A DNA stretch of 64,000 nt. It comes from Papillibacter cinnamivorans DSM 12816 (GTDB taxonomy: Bacteria; Bacillota; Clostridia; Oscillospirales; Oscillospiraceae). The position numbers were made by a program, and so were the translations under genes. The stretch lies in contig NZ_FWXW01000003.1 of assembly GCF_900176335.1 (NCBI RefSeq), positions 62,001 through 126,000 of the forward strand, written 5' to 3'. Within the stretch, counting starts at the first letter, position 1, and each line of letters opens with the position of its first letter. Under the pieces are notes generated by a model, which saw nothing but the letters and a program-made list of their open reading frames with translations, had not been told where the DNA came from and made no database searches. Shown in pieces: positions 34,407 to 43,335 of the stretch.

Positions 34407-35708
34407 ATGGATATACTGTTTGAACACGTCACCGCCGTCACCATGGACGAGGCCTCGCCCGTCCTGGAGGACGCTTTCGTGCTGGTATCGGGGCGGAAGA
34501 TCGTTTCCGTCACAAGGCAGGAGCCGGAACATTTCAAGGGCAGGCGCATTTCGGGACAGAACAAGGTTCTCATGCCGGGCCTCGTGAACGCTCACACCCA
34601 CATCCCCATGACGCTCCTGCGGGGATACGCCGACGGCTATGACCTGCAGACCTGGCTGAACGACTACATCTTTCCCGCGGAGGCCCAACTTACCGAACGG
34701 GCGGTCACCGCGGGAACCTATCTGGGACTGGCGGAGATGATCGCCTCGGGGACCACCTCCTTTTCCGACATGTACTATTTCTGCGACCGGATCGCCCAGG
34801 CCGCGGCGGCGGCGGGAATCCAGGCCAACATCTGCCGCGCCGTCATTTCCTTCGACCCGGAGTACCGGTTTGAGACCGACCAGGCGGGGATCGAGCTGCG
34901 GGAGCTGAAGGAGCGCTGGCACGGCTACGACGAGGGGCGGATCCAGATCGAGGCCTCCATCCACGGGGAATACACCTCCCACGAGAAAGTGTGGCGGGCC
35001 GTGGCCGGATACGCCCGGGAGCATGGTCTGGGGATGCACGTCCACGTGTCGGAAACGAAGAAGGAGCACGAGGAGTGTATCGCCAGGAGCGGCCTGACCC
35101 CCGCCCAGACGCTGGACAGGGCGGGAGTATGGGACACGAGGGCTCAGGCCGCCCACTGCGTCTGGGTATCGGAGGAGGATCTGGAGCTTTTCGCGCGCAA
35201 AAAGGTCACCGCGGTCCACAACCCGGTGAGCAACCAAAAGCTGGCCAGCGGGATCGCCCCGGTCCCCGCCATGCTGCGGCAGGGCGTCAACGTCGCCCTG
35301 GGGACCGACGGGGTGGCCTCCAACAACTGCCACGATCTTTTCGGCGAGATGAAATCCGCCGCTCTCATCCACAAGGCGGCGACGCTGGATCCCACCGTGA
35401 TACCGGCCCTCGAGGTCCTCAAAATGGCCACTGCGGGCGGAAACGCGGCCCAGGGGCGAAACGGCGGAAGGATTGAGGCCGGCATGGACGCAAACCTCAT
35501 TTTGCTGGACTTCGACAAGCCCCACCTGACCCCCTGCCACAGTGTCGTTTCCAACCTGGTGTTCGCGGCCCGGGGAAGCGACGTGGTTCTGACCATGGTA
35601 CGGGGCAAGGTCCTCTATGAAAAGGGCGAATGGAAAACCATCGATCTGGACGCCGTAATGCACGAGGTACGCAATTACGCGGTGCCGAAAATTTTGGGGC
35701 GGCTCTAG
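34407..35708 (+). CDS. mtaD: 5'-methylthioadenosine/S-adenosylhomocysteine deaminase
   Basis: A 433-residue amidohydrolase. Metal ligands: NAHTHIPM near residue 65, HVHVSETKKE, AHCVWV and GTDGVASNN. The conserved EHEEC segment and SNQKLASG match the MtaD/adenosine deaminase-like branch. It converts SAH or MTA to the inosyl forms. AAAGGAG lies 8 bases before the ATG. It is likely cotranscribed with the phosphorylase. Confidence 0.93.
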   Translation: MDILFEHVTAVTMDEASPVLEDAFVLVSGRKIVSVTRQEPEHFKGRRISGQNKVLMPGLVNAHTHIPMTLLRGYADGYDLQTWLNDYIFPAEAQLTERAVTAGTYLGLAEMIASGTTSFSDMYYFCDRIAQAAAAAGIQANICRAVISFDPEYRFETDQAGIELRELKERWHGYDEGRIQIEASIHGEYTSHEKVWRAVAGYAREHGLGMHVHVSETKKEHEECIARSGLTPAQTLDRAGVWDTRAQAAHCVWVSEEDLELFARKKVTAVHNPVSNQKLASGIAPVPAMLRQGVNVALGTDGVASNNCHDLFGEMKSAALIHKAATLDPTVIPALEVLKMATAGGNAAQGRNGGRIEAGMDANLILLDFDKPHLTPCHSVVSNLVFAARGSDVVLTMVRGKVLYEKGEWKTIDLDAVMHEVRNYAVPKILGRL

Positions 35709-35831
35709 ACAGGCATGCGGCACTTTATTGCCGGCAGCCGCTTGCTTTTTTTCAGAAAGTGTGAATATATATAGTGGTGTCCCGGCGGCTTTGGCCCGGC
35801 GGGGGATCTGAATCCGGAAGGACTGTGTATT

Positions 35832-37427
35832 TTGAGCAAGACCAAAGGGCAAACTTTTCTGGGCGGAGCGGCCATTTTAGCCGCCTCGGTAGTCATCGTC
35901 AAGCTTCTCGGTGCTTTGTATAAAATCCCTCTGGGCAATCTTCTGGATTCCCAGGGAATGGCGCACTTTTACGTCGCCTACAATATCTATAACCTACTGC
36001 TGACCATCTGCACCGCGGGCCTTCCCATCGCCCTGTCCAAGATGGTCTCCGAGGCAAACGCCCTGGGAAAACACAATCAGGTGAAGCGCATCTTTTCCGT
36101 CTCTTTGACCACTTTTTTTATCATAGGCGCCGCCGCCACCCTGGTCATGTTTTTCTTTTCCGGGCCGCTGGCCAATTTCATGAACGATCCCCTCGCATCC
36201 CAGTCGATTCATGTCCTGGCGCCCGCCGTGGTCTGCATCTGCATCGTGTCCGCTATCCGGGGCTACGAGCAGGGCCTGGGGAACATGGCTCCCACCGCCA
36301 TATCTCAGGTCCTGATGGCCCTGGGCAAGCTCATCGTGGGCCTGACAGCGGCATGGTTTCTCGTAAAATGGGGATACGGCCCTGAAATCTCCGCCGCGGG
36401 CGCCACCTTCGGCGATACCGTGGGCATCGTGATTTCCATGATTTTTTTGATTGTCCTTGTTCTCCATACCCGGAGCATGCGGTCAGAAGCTTCCTCTGAC
36501 AAACCGCAAGCTTCCGGTGAGATTTTCAAACGGATCATGCAGATCGGTATCCCCATTACCATCGGCTCCTCCGCCATGAGCATCATCACGCTGCTGGACG
36601 CCACCATCGTCCTGGGCCGGCTGCAGAGCGCGCTGGGTCTTTCCGTGGAGGACGCCACCACTTTGTACGGGCAATACACCTTCGGTATGAACCTGTTTTC
36701 CCTCCCTTCCGCATTTATGCCGGCGCTGGGGGCCAGCCTGATCCCCTTCGTAAGCGCATCCCTTGCCCGGCGGGACACCAAGGGGGTATCCAGGATCGTC
36801 ACCGCCGCCATGCGGGTCACCGCCCTTCTGGCCCTTCCGGCCGGGATCGGGCTTTCGGTCCTCTCCGGGCCGATCCTGCACCTTCTATATCCCGCGGTTC
36901 CGGAAACTGCAGCCGCCGCGGCGCCGATGCTCCGCGTGCTGGGCATCGCCGTGATTTTCGTCTGCCTGATGCTGCTGGCCAACTCCATCCTCCAGGCTCA
37001 CGGCTGGGTCAACATCCCCATCCTCACCATGGTCATCGGCGGTATCGTCAAGATCGTGACGAACTATTTTCTGGTGGGGACGCCCAGCATCAACATCCAC
37101 GGGGCTCCCATCGGAACACTGTGCTGTTACGCGGTCATCGCGATACTCAATTTGATCATTGTCGCCCGGATGATGCCAGGAAAGCTCAACTACGCCGCGA
37201 TCTTCTTTAAGCCCGTAATCGCCTCCCTTCTCATGGGAGCGGCGGCGCTGGGCGTTTATCAGGCGATGGCGGGGTTTACGGGAAATTCCATCGCAACGGT
37301 GGGAGCCATCGCCGTGGCGGGGCTTTTCTACCTGATTTTGGTGCTGGTTATGCGGATCATCACCCGTGAGGATTTAAAATTAATCCCCAAGGGGGAGAAA
37401 ATCGCAAATATTTTGCGGTTAAAGTGA
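35832..37427 (+). CDS. spoVB: SpoVB/MurJ-like polysaccharide flippase (MATE/MOP superfamily)
   Basis: A 531-residue membrane protein with about 14 hydrophobic segments, starting at TTG after GGAAGGA. Its N-terminal FLGGAAILAASVVIVKLLGALYKIPLGNLLD is typical of SpoVB-type oligosaccharide-lipid flippases that act in spore cortex or wall synthesis. The downstream mazG-hup-rqcP-yabP-yabQ-divIC-yabR order is the conserved Firmicutes neighbourhood of spoVB. Confidence 0.92.
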   Translation: MSKTKGQTFLGGAAILAASVVIVKLLGALYKIPLGNLLDSQGMAHFYVAYNIYNLLLTICTAGLPIALSKMVSEANALGKHNQVKRIFSVSLTTFFIIGAAATLVMFFFSGPLANFMNDPLASQSIHVLAPAVVCICIVSAIRGYEQGLGNMAPTAISQVLMALGKLIVGLTAAWFLVKWGYGPEISAAGATFGDTVGIVISMIFLIVLVLHTRSMRSEASSDKPQASGEIFKRIMQIGIPITIGSSAMSIITLLDATIVLGRLQSALGLSVEDATTLYGQYTFGMNLFSLPSAFMPALGASLIPFVSASLARRDTKGVSRIVTAAMRVTALLALPAGIGLSVLSGPILHLLYPAVPETAAAAAPMLRVLGIAVIFVCLMLLANSILQAHGWVNIPILTMVIGGIVKIVTNYFLVGTPSINIHGAPIGTLCCYAVIAILNLIIVARMMPGKLNYAAIFFKPVIASLLMGAAALGVYQAMAGFTGNSIATVGAIAVAGLFYLILVLVMRIITREDLKLIPKGEKIANILRLK

Positions 37428-37464
37428 CAAAATCTTAAAAACAGCTTGCAGAGGTCGTCAAAGT

Positions 37465-38253
37465 ATGGTAAATTTTGATTGCAAAGAGCATTACAAATTC
37501 CCCGATTTAGTAGAAATCATAAGGCTTTTACGGTCGCCGGGGGGATGCCCCTGGGACAGGGAGCAGACCCATCGGAGCATCCGCAGGAATCTCCTGGAAG
37601 AAGCATACGAGGCGGCGGAAGCCATCGACACCGAAGACGCCGGTCTCCTGTGCGAGGAGCTGGGAGATGTTTTGATGCAGGTGGTGTTCCACGCGCGCAT
37701 CGAGGAGGAAGCCGGAGGATTCGATATAGACGCGGTTTCCGACGGAATCTGCAAAAAACTCATCGAACGGCATCCCCACGTGTTCGGCAGCGTTTGTGTT
37801 TCCGGTTCCGACGAGGTACTCGTCAACTGGGACCAGATCAAGCGGAAGGAAAAGGGACAAGCCACCACCGCCTCCGCCATGGACTCGGTGGCCCGCAGCC
37901 TTCCCTCCCTGTGGCGCGCGGAAAAGATTCAGAGCAAGGCAGCCAAGGTCGGATTTGACTGGCCGGACGTGAGCGGCGCGCTGGACAAGCTTAGGGAGGA
38001 AACGGAAGAGCTCCACGCGGCGGCGGGCGGCGAGGGGGATCCCCGGGAGGAACTTGGCGATCTTCTGTTTTCGGCGGTAAACACGGCCCGTTTTTTAAAG
38101 ATCGATCCCGAGGAAGCGCTGAACGAGGCGTGCGAAAAGTTCATCACCCGGTTCCGGCATGTGGAAGCGGCAGCGGAGCAGGCCGGAAAACCGCTTTCCT
38201 CCATGACTCTTGCGGAAATGGATCTCCTCTGGGACGAGGCAAAACAGTCTTAA
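37465..38253 (+). CDS. mazG: Nucleoside triphosphate pyrophosphohydrolase MazG
   Basis: A 262-residue all-alpha NTP-PPase with two MazG repeats. The first has LRSPGGCPWDREQTH and EEAYEAAEA/EELGDVLMQ; the second has KLREETEELHAA and EELGDLLFSAVNTARF. The paired Glu/Asp residues bind Mg. It hydrolyses noncanonical NTPs to monophosphates. The usual N-terminal methyltransferase fusion of YabN is absent. It is 37 bases after spoVB. Confidence 0.95.
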   Translation: MVNFDCKEHYKFPDLVEIIRLLRSPGGCPWDREQTHRSIRRNLLEEAYEAAEAIDTEDAGLLCEELGDVLMQVVFHARIEEEAGGFDIDAVSDGICKKLIERHPHVFGSVCVSGSDEVLVNWDQIKRKEKGQATTASAMDSVARSLPSLWRAEKIQSKAAKVGFDWPDVSGALDKLREETEELHAAAGGEGDPREELGDLLFSAVNTARFLKIDPEEALNEACEKFITRFRHVEAAAEQAGKPLSSMTLAEMDLLWDEAKQS

Positions 38254-38338
38254 CAATGAAGCACCGCTTCATTTTAAGAGATAGACCGAAGGTTGTTTAT
38301 CAACTGAACGTTACTATTATTTCATAGGAGGGTACAAA

Positions 38339-38614
38339 ATGAATAAAGCAGAGCTTATCAATGCAGCCGCAGAAAAAGCCGGTCTTTCCAAAAAGGATAC
38401 AGAGCGCGTTTTGAATGCCTCAATTGATGTCATCAGCGGAGCCCTTGCAGACGGCGACAAGGTTCAGCTGGTCGGGTTCGGAGCTTTTGAAGTCAAGAAC
38501 AGGGCCGCACGGATCGGCCGTAACCCCAAGACCAAGGAGAGCATCGAAATCCCCGCTTCCAAGGTTCCCATGTTCAAGCCCGGCAAGGCCCTGAAGGATA
38601 CCGTGTCCAAATAA
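38339..38614 (+). CDS. hup: HU-type nucleoid DNA-binding protein
   Basis: A 91-residue histone-like protein. The MNKAELINAAAEKAG start, GFGAFEVKNRAARIGRNPKT beta-arm and PMFKPGKALKD end are standard HU. GGAGG is 8 bases before the ATG. An 85-base gap separates it from mazG and probably holds its promoter. Confidence 0.97.
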   Translation: MNKAELINAAAEKAGLSKKDTERVLNASIDVISGALADGDKVQLVGFGAFEVKNRAARIGRNPKTKESIEIPASKVPMFKPGKALKDTVSK

Positions 38615-38750
38615 ATACCCCGCCGCGGCTTCGGTAAGGCACGCCGAAGCCGCGGTTTTTATTCCAGCGGTAATGAAGCACAGCCCATTCGCGGTCTGCG
38701 CCTCATATCCATATCGGTCATCGCCGGTGCCCGTCGGAGGAGAGTACAGA

Positions 38751-38990
38751 ATGAGACTGGATAAATTTCTCAAGGTTTCCCGCCTGATCAAGCGCCGGAC
38801 GGTGGCAAACGAAGCCTGCGACAACGAAAGGGTGACGGTGAACGGGCGTCCGGCCAGGGCGTCTTACGCCGTCAAGGAGGGAGACCGGATTTCCATCCGC
38901 TACGGCGACAAATCTCTGGAGGTGGAAGTGGTTTCCCTGCAGGAGCATGCCGGAAAGGCGGAGGCTTCCGCCATGTACCGGGAGATATAG
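38751..38990 (+). CDS. rqcP: S4-domain RNA-binding protein RqcP (YabO)
   Basis: A 79-residue S4 domain protein (MRLDKFLKVSRLIKRRTVANE; VNGRPARASYAVKEGDRI). RqcP binds stalled 50S subunits and drives alanine tailing with RqcH in ribosome-associated quality control. ATG at 38751 follows GGAGGAG at 38737-38743. Its place between hup and yabP matches B. subtilis yabO. Confidence 0.92.
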   Translation: MRLDKFLKVSRLIKRRTVANEACDNERVTVNGRPARASYAVKEGDRISIRYGDKSLEVEVVSLQEHAGKAEASAMYREI

Positions 38991-39129
38991 GGCTGCGCGT
39001 CCCGGAATACGGAGCATGATATTTTATTTTTAAATCCAGGTTCTCAGCGGCATCCCGAAAGGAACGCCGCTTTTGCGCTTTATCCGGGACCTGTGTATTC
39101 AGCCGGATCGTACAATATCAGCATGCAGA

Positions 39130-39167
39130 TTTATGGCTGCGGGCGTACAAGCGCCCATAGCCATAAA
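39130..39167. terminator. Stem-loop upstream of yabP
   Basis: Sixteen-base arms (39130-39145, 39152-39167) pair with two mismatches around TACAAG, starting TTTATGGCT and ending AGCCATAAA. It may end the hup-rqcP transcript before the sporulation genes. No strong T run follows. Confidence 0.5.
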
Positions 39168-39254
39168 TACCAATCTCCAATTTTATTGAAGATAAGTATA
39201 AAACCCCGTCCAGGTAAGTATAAATGTACAAACCGTACTGGAGGGGGCTGCATT

Positions 39255-39542
39255 ATGGCTTACGAGGAGAAAATCCAACGGAACGGCCTTGTTCATCATA
39301 TCGTCATGGAGGGACGGGAGCATTTGAGCGTGTCCGGCGTGGAGGACGTGGAGAGTTTCGACGAGACCGGCATCGTCATGATTACCTCTCAGGGTACTCT
39401 GGTGGTCCGGGGAAACGAGCTGCGCATTGGGAAGCTGAACCTGGAGGGCGGGGAACTGAGCGTGGAGGGCACCATCGATTCGCTCACCTACGAAGAAGAT
39501 CTCCGGGAGCGCGGGGGTCTTTTCAGCCGCCTGTTCCGCTGA
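39255..39542 (+). CDS. yabP: Sporulation protein YabP
   Basis: A 95-residue protein of the YabP/YqfC family (LSVSGVEDVESFDETGIVM; GELSVEGTIDSLTYEED). YabP is needed for spore cortex/coat assembly in Bacillus and is made in the mother cell. ATG at 39255 has GGAGGGGG at 39239-39246. yabQ follows after 3 bases. Confidence 0.93.
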   Translation: MAYEEKIQRNGLVHHIVMEGREHLSVSGVEDVESFDETGIVMITSQGTLVVRGNELRIGKLNLEGGELSVEGTIDSLTYEEDLRERGGLFSRLFR

Positions 39543-39545
39543 AAA

Positions 39546-40178
39546 ATGACACAGTCCGTTTCGCTGCAGCTGACGCAGTTCGTCAATTCGATCCTGCTGG
39601 GTTTCGCCGTCGGCATTCTCTATGATCTGCTCCGCGCTCTCCGCGCGCGCCGCGCTTCGGCTTTTCTGACCGCGCTGCTGGACATCCTTTTCTGGCTCCT
39701 GGCGGCGGGCGCGCTTTTTGGGTTCGCCATGCAGGTGGGATTCGGGGAGCTGCGCATCTTTATGGCGGCGGGAGCCGCGGGGGGCGGCGTCATATACTTC
39801 TGCTCTATGAGCCGCTTTTTTTTCCGTTTTTTTGTTTTTGGAGTGGACCTTTTGGTAAAATTCCTGAAAATTGTCTTGTTTCCCATACATATGTTAAAAA
39901 TTCTTTTGAAAAAAGGAGCTGAAAACGCAAAAAATATCTTTCTTTATTATAGAAAATGGTATAAAATAATGAGACACGAAAGAACGCGGAGCAGCAGCCG
40001 AGATCACAGACCTAAGTCGGGAAGGGATGGTGCGGTCCGTGAAGATCAAAAGGGCAAGCCTTATCACAAAGATCGTTATCCTGGCGGCATTGATTTACGC
40101 GGCCATATCGCTTCTCAATCTCCAGGGTCAGATACAAAACGCCGCAGAGGAAAAGGCGCTTCTGGAAAAACAGATTGA
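39546..40178 (+). CDS. yabQ: Spore cortex biosynthesis protein YabQ, with long overlap into divIC
   Basis: The first about 140 residues are a standard YabQ: four to five hydrophobic helices beginning TQFVNSILLGFAVGILYDLLRALR. The frame then continues about 70 more residues, very rich in Arg, Lys, Gly and Ser, through the start of divIC, ending at 40178. The tail looks like out-of-frame divIC sequence rather than a conserved domain. Either the overlap (about 150 bases) is real, or a frameshift removed the original stop. Start has no strong site of its own and is probably coupled to yabP. Confidence 0.85.
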   Translation: MTQSVSLQLTQFVNSILLGFAVGILYDLLRALRARRASAFLTALLDILFWLLAAGALFGFAMQVGFGELRIFMAAGAAGGGVIYFCSMSRFFFRFFVFGVDLLVKFLKIVLFPIHMLKILLKKGAENAKNIFLYYRKWYKIMRHERTRSSSRDHRPKSGRDGAVREDQKGKPYHKDRYPGGIDLRGHIASQSPGSDTKRRRGKGASGKTD

Positions 40179-40317
40179 GGAGCAAACCCAAACCAACGCC
40201 TCACTGAGCGACGATATCGCCCACAGCGGCGACCCGGACCGGGTGGCGGACATCGCCAGAAAAAAGCTGGGTCTTGTGTCACCGGGCGAGAAGGTCTTTT
40301 ACGACGTAAGCAACTGA
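40027..40317 (+). CDS. divIC: Septum formation initiator DivIC/FtsB family
   Basis: A 96-residue bitopic protein: short basic N-terminus, one membrane helix (about residues 12-32), then a coiled coil (EEKALLEKQIEEQTQTNASL) and the IARKKLGLVSPGEKVFY end. It joins FtsL and DivIB in the division complex. Start is uncertain: ATG 40027 has its purine-rich site too close, while GTG 40039 is better spaced. It overlaps yabQ by about 150 bases. Confidence 0.92.
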   Translation: MVRSVKIKRASLITKIVILAALIYAAISLLNLQGQIQNAAEEKALLEKQIEEQTQTNASLSDDIAHSGDPDRVADIARKKLGLVSPGEKVFYDVSN

Positions 40318-40370
40318 ATTTCGCACCTGGATTTCGCGCGTAATCTATGAAGGAGGATTTGTCGTACAAT

Positions 40371-40799
40371 ATGGAGCTTGGTGTTGGTACGGTACTTGAG
40401 GGAAAGGTCACTGGCATTACCAAATTCGGCGCGTTCGTTGCGCTGCCCGAGGGAAAGACGGGATTGGTGCATATTTCTGAAATTTCCCATTCCTATGTCA
40501 ACGACATTCGGGAGCATCTGAAGGAAGGGCAGACGGTCAAGGTCAAAATCATCGGGATCGACGCGAACAACCGGATCAATCTTTCCATCAAAAAAACCCT
40601 TGAACCGCCGCCCCGTTCGGCAGAACACTCCCGCCCGTCGGCCCACTCTTCCTATACTCCCCGCTCCGCGGCACCAAGAGAGCCCTCCTCTTTCGAGGAC
40701 AAGATCAAGCAGTTTATGCAGGATTCGGACAGCAAGATGTCCGACCTGAAGCAATACATAGACAAACGCAGCGGTTCCTCCCGGCGCCGAGGCAAATGA
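40371..40799 (+). CDS. yabR: S1-domain RNA-binding protein (YabR / general stress protein 13 family)
   Basis: A protein of about 142 residues with an S1 OB-fold at the N-terminus (GTVLEGKVTGITKFGAFVAL; KTGLVHISEIS) and a Ser/Arg/Pro-rich tail ending in basic residues. ATG 40371 fits the family start MELGVGTVLEGKV; ATG 40347 lies before the AAGGAGG at 40350-40356, so it is less likely. It closes the conserved spoVB-yabR cluster and is followed by a terminator. Confidence 0.88.
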   Translation: MELGVGTVLEGKVTGITKFGAFVALPEGKTGLVHISEISHSYVNDIREHLKEGQTVKVKIIGIDANNRINLSIKKTLEPPPRSAEHSRPSAHSSYTPRSAAPREPSSFEDKIKQFMQDSDSKMSDLKQYIDKRSGSSRRRGK

Positions 40800-40809
40800 T
40801 GAATACCAC

Positions 40810-40847
40810 AGGATTGCGCAGGCGGGGTCTGCGCAATCCTTCTTTCT
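40810..40847 (+). terminator. Intrinsic terminator after yabR
   Basis: A perfect 12-bp stem AGGATTGCGCAG/CTGCGCAATCCT (40810-40821, 40829-40840), followed by TCTTTCT. Confidence 0.88.
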
Positions 40848-40920
40848 CGGGCTTTTCTTTTGTCTGCGCCGTTTCCCCTTAAAAGGCCGCCGGGTTTTTC
40901 CGGTCCCGTCCCTGAAGGCA

Positions 40921-40951
40921 AAAAAAGGCCGCCTTTTAACATAAGGCGGCA
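40921..40951 (-). terminator. Minus-strand terminator-like hairpin
   Basis: GCCGCCTT and AAGGCGGC (40928-40935, 40943-40950) form an 8-bp stem. Read on the minus strand it is followed by a T7 run. No leftward gene ends here, so it may block antisense transcription or be a relic. Confidence 0.55.
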
Positions 40952-41086
40952 AAAAGGGTGGGATAATGGAATGATCCGTAAAGCGTCATTGGTTCAGCTG
41001 CAGTTGTATTATACAGAATTTTCCATGCTTGTCCATAGAAAATCCTGTCGAAGAGCAAAAAAAAGATCTGGAATTGAGGAAACCAT

Positions 41087-42244
41087 ATGCTGGTAATAAA
41101 CGGACGGATTCTCACCATGGAACGGGAGGAGTACGATCCCGGCTATGTATGGATAGAAAACGGGATCATCGCAGAATGCGGGTCCATGGATCAGCTTCCG
41201 GCCGATATAGGCGGCCCCGTGCTGGACGCGGAGGGCGGCACCGTTCTCCCCGGCCTGATCGACGCCCACTGCCATCTGGGCATGTTCGAGACCCTGCTCA
41301 GCCACGACGGGGACGAGGCCAACGAGGACACCGACTCCGCAACGCCGCAGCTCCGGGCCATCGACGGCATCAATCCCATGGACCGGTGCTTCCGGGAGGC
41401 GCTGTCCGCGGGCGTGACCACCGTGCTCACCGGTCCCGGGAGCGCAAACGCCATCGGGGGACAGTTCGCGGCTATTAAAACCTACGGGCGGAGAATCGAC
41501 GACATGATTCTTCAGGCGCCGGCCTGCATCAAGTTCGCCCTGGGAGAAAATCCAAAAACCGCCCATCTCGACCGGGACGAAGGGCCCGTCACCCGTATGG
41601 CCACCGCCGCCATCATCCGGGAAAACCTGTTCAAGGCGCAGGAGTATCTCCGCAAAAAGGACGCGGCAATCCGGGACGAGGACGCGGAGGATCCGGATTT
41701 CGACATCAAGCTGGAGGCTCTGATCCCCCTGCTCAAGGGCGATCTGGCCGCCCATTTTCATGCCCACAGGGCGGACGATATTTTTACCGCCATACGCATA
41801 TCCAAAGAATTCGGGCTCAAATGCGTCATCATTCACGGTACCGAGGGGCACCTCATCGCGGACATTCTGGCTAAGGAGAGTATTCCCGTCATCACGGGTC
41901 CGCTTCTCACCGACCGGTCCAAACCGGAGCTTTCCAACCAGACCCTGCGGGGACCCGGAGTCCTTTCCTCCGCCGGAGTTCTCACGGCTATCTGCACCGA
42001 TCATCCGGAAACGCCGGTCCAGTATCTCGTCCTCTGCGCCGCCATGGCCACCAAAAGCGGGATGAAGGAGGCGGACGCGCTGCGCTCCATCACCATTCAT
42101 CCCGCCAGAATCGCCGGCATCGACCGGCGGGTGGGCTCCATCGCGCCAGGTAAGGACGGGGACCTGGTCATTTTCAGCGGACATCCCTTTTCCATGAAAA
42201 GCGAGATCCGAGCAGTCATCGCAGGCGGGGTCCGGGCGGTTTAA
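41087..42244 (+). CDS. Imidazolonepropionase-like amidohydrolase
   Basis: A 385-residue amidohydrolase-fold enzyme. Metal-binding motifs: DAHCHLG near residue 62, HFHAHRADD, IIHGTEGH and CTDHPET. The N-terminal small beta-sandwich (LVINGRILTMEREE) and C-terminal GSIAPGKDGDLVIFSG are family features. Close relatives include imidazolonepropionases and prolidase-like enzymes; substrate unknown. It stands before the fumarase alpha gene with an 85-base gap. Confidence 0.88.
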   Translation: MLVINGRILTMEREEYDPGYVWIENGIIAECGSMDQLPADIGGPVLDAEGGTVLPGLIDAHCHLGMFETLLSHDGDEANEDTDSATPQLRAIDGINPMDRCFREALSAGVTTVLTGPGSANAIGGQFAAIKTYGRRIDDMILQAPACIKFALGENPKTAHLDRDEGPVTRMATAAIIRENLFKAQEYLRKKDAAIRDEDAEDPDFDIKLEALIPLLKGDLAAHFHAHRADDIFTAIRISKEFGLKCVIIHGTEGHLIADILAKESIPVITGPLLTDRSKPELSNQTLRGPGVLSSAGVLTAICTDHPETPVQYLVLCAAMATKSGMKEADALRSITIHPARIAGIDRRVGSIAPGKDGDLVIFSGHPFSMKSEIRAVIAGGVRAV

Positions 42245-42329
42245 CGCCTGCAGCCATTATCCGGATCTTTTTCACAGGAAAATTCGTATCAACCGTTTTA
42301 CATCAGTATCACTTTCTGGAGGAACTGCC

Positions 42330-43172
42330 ATGCGCACCATTCACTGCAAGGATATTTCCCGGACCGTTGCTTCCCTTTGCATGGAGGCAAATTACTATCT
42401 CCCGACGGATGTGCAAAAGGCTCTCGAGGCCGGGAGGCGGAAGGAGCTTTCCCCCGTCGGGCGCTCCATTCTGGAGGATATTGAGGAAAACTACCGATAC
42501 GCCGGAGCGCAGTCCATTCCCATCTGCCAGGATACCGGCATGGCGGTGATTTTCTGCGAGCTGGGACAGGAGGTCCACATCGAGGGCGGGGCTTTGGAGG
42601 ACGCCGTGAACGAGGGCGTGCGCCGTGGATACCTGGATGGGTATCTCCGCAGCTCCGTAGTGGCGGATCCCCTGCGGCGGGAAAACACCGGGGACAACAC
42701 GCCGGCCGTTTTGCACCTGCGCCTCGTGGAGGGCGACAGTCTGCGCATAACGGCGGCACCCAAGGGCTTCGGAAGCGAAAACATGAGCGCCTTAAAGATG
42801 TTCACTCCCGCCGCCAGCGCAGAGGACATTGAAACATACATTGTGGAAACGGTATCCGCCGCCGGAAGCAACCCCTGCCCACCCATCATCCTGGGCGTCG
42901 GCCTCGGGGGAACGGCGGAAAAGGCGGCGCTGCTGGCCAAAACCGCTCTGCTCCGGTCTCCCCTGGAGGACAACCCGGATCCCTTTTACGCCGAGATGGA
43001 ACACCGCCTGCTGGAAAAAATCAACCGTCTGGGGATCGGACCTCAGGGCCTGGGCGGAACCCTCACCGCGCTGGGAGTCAATATCGAGACTTATCCCACC
43101 CACATCGCGGGCCTGCCCTGCTCCATCAATATCGGCTGCCACGTCACGCGCCACGCCAGCGCGGTTTTATGA
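42330..43172 (+). CDS. Class I fumarate hydratase alpha subunit (N-terminal domain)
   Basis: A 280-residue Fe-S hydratase subunit of the fumarase/tartrate dehydratase family. The three cluster cysteines are in IPICQDTGM, SNPCPPI and NIGCHVTRH. In two-subunit enzymes the beta subunit gene normally follows; here HPF follows and no beta gene is in the window. GGAGG lies 9 bases before the ATG. It could instead be tartrate dehydratase or a related hydratase. Confidence 0.9.
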   Translation: MRTIHCKDISRTVASLCMEANYYLPTDVQKALEAGRRKELSPVGRSILEDIEENYRYAGAQSIPICQDTGMAVIFCELGQEVHIEGGALEDAVNEGVRRGYLDGYLRSSVVADPLRRENTGDNTPAVLHLRLVEGDSLRITAAPKGFGSENMSALKMFTPAASAEDIETYIVETVSAAGSNPCPPIILGVGLGGTAEKAALLAKTALLRSPLEDNPDPFYAEMEHRLLEKINRLGIGPQGLGGTLTALGVNIETYPTHIAGLPCSINIGCHVTRHASAVL

Positions 43173-43188
43173 ATCAACAATACAGCAT

Positions 43189-43220
43189 CCTCCGGCTGTT
43201 TATTCTCAGCCGGGGGTTTT
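43189..43220 (+). terminator. Intrinsic terminator after the fumarase alpha gene
   Basis: CCTCCGGCTG and CAGCCGGGGG (43189-43198, 43207-43216; one T-G pair) followed by TTTTCTATTTTT. Confidence 0.82.
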
Positions 43221-43253
43221 CTATTTTTGCACTGTTTTTACATTCTTCCGTGT

Positions 43254-43261
43254 GGTATAAT
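43254..43261 (+). promoter_or_regulatory. Extended -10 promoter of the HPF gene
   Basis: TGGTATAAT (TGn plus TATAAT at 43256-43261). A clear -35 is not seen. Confidence 0.6.
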
Positions 43262-43335
43262 ACAGATACGGAGAACTTCGAAGGTTTTCCGGCTCAATAT
43301 GGCTCCTCCTACGGGAGCAGAAGGAGTTGAAACAA

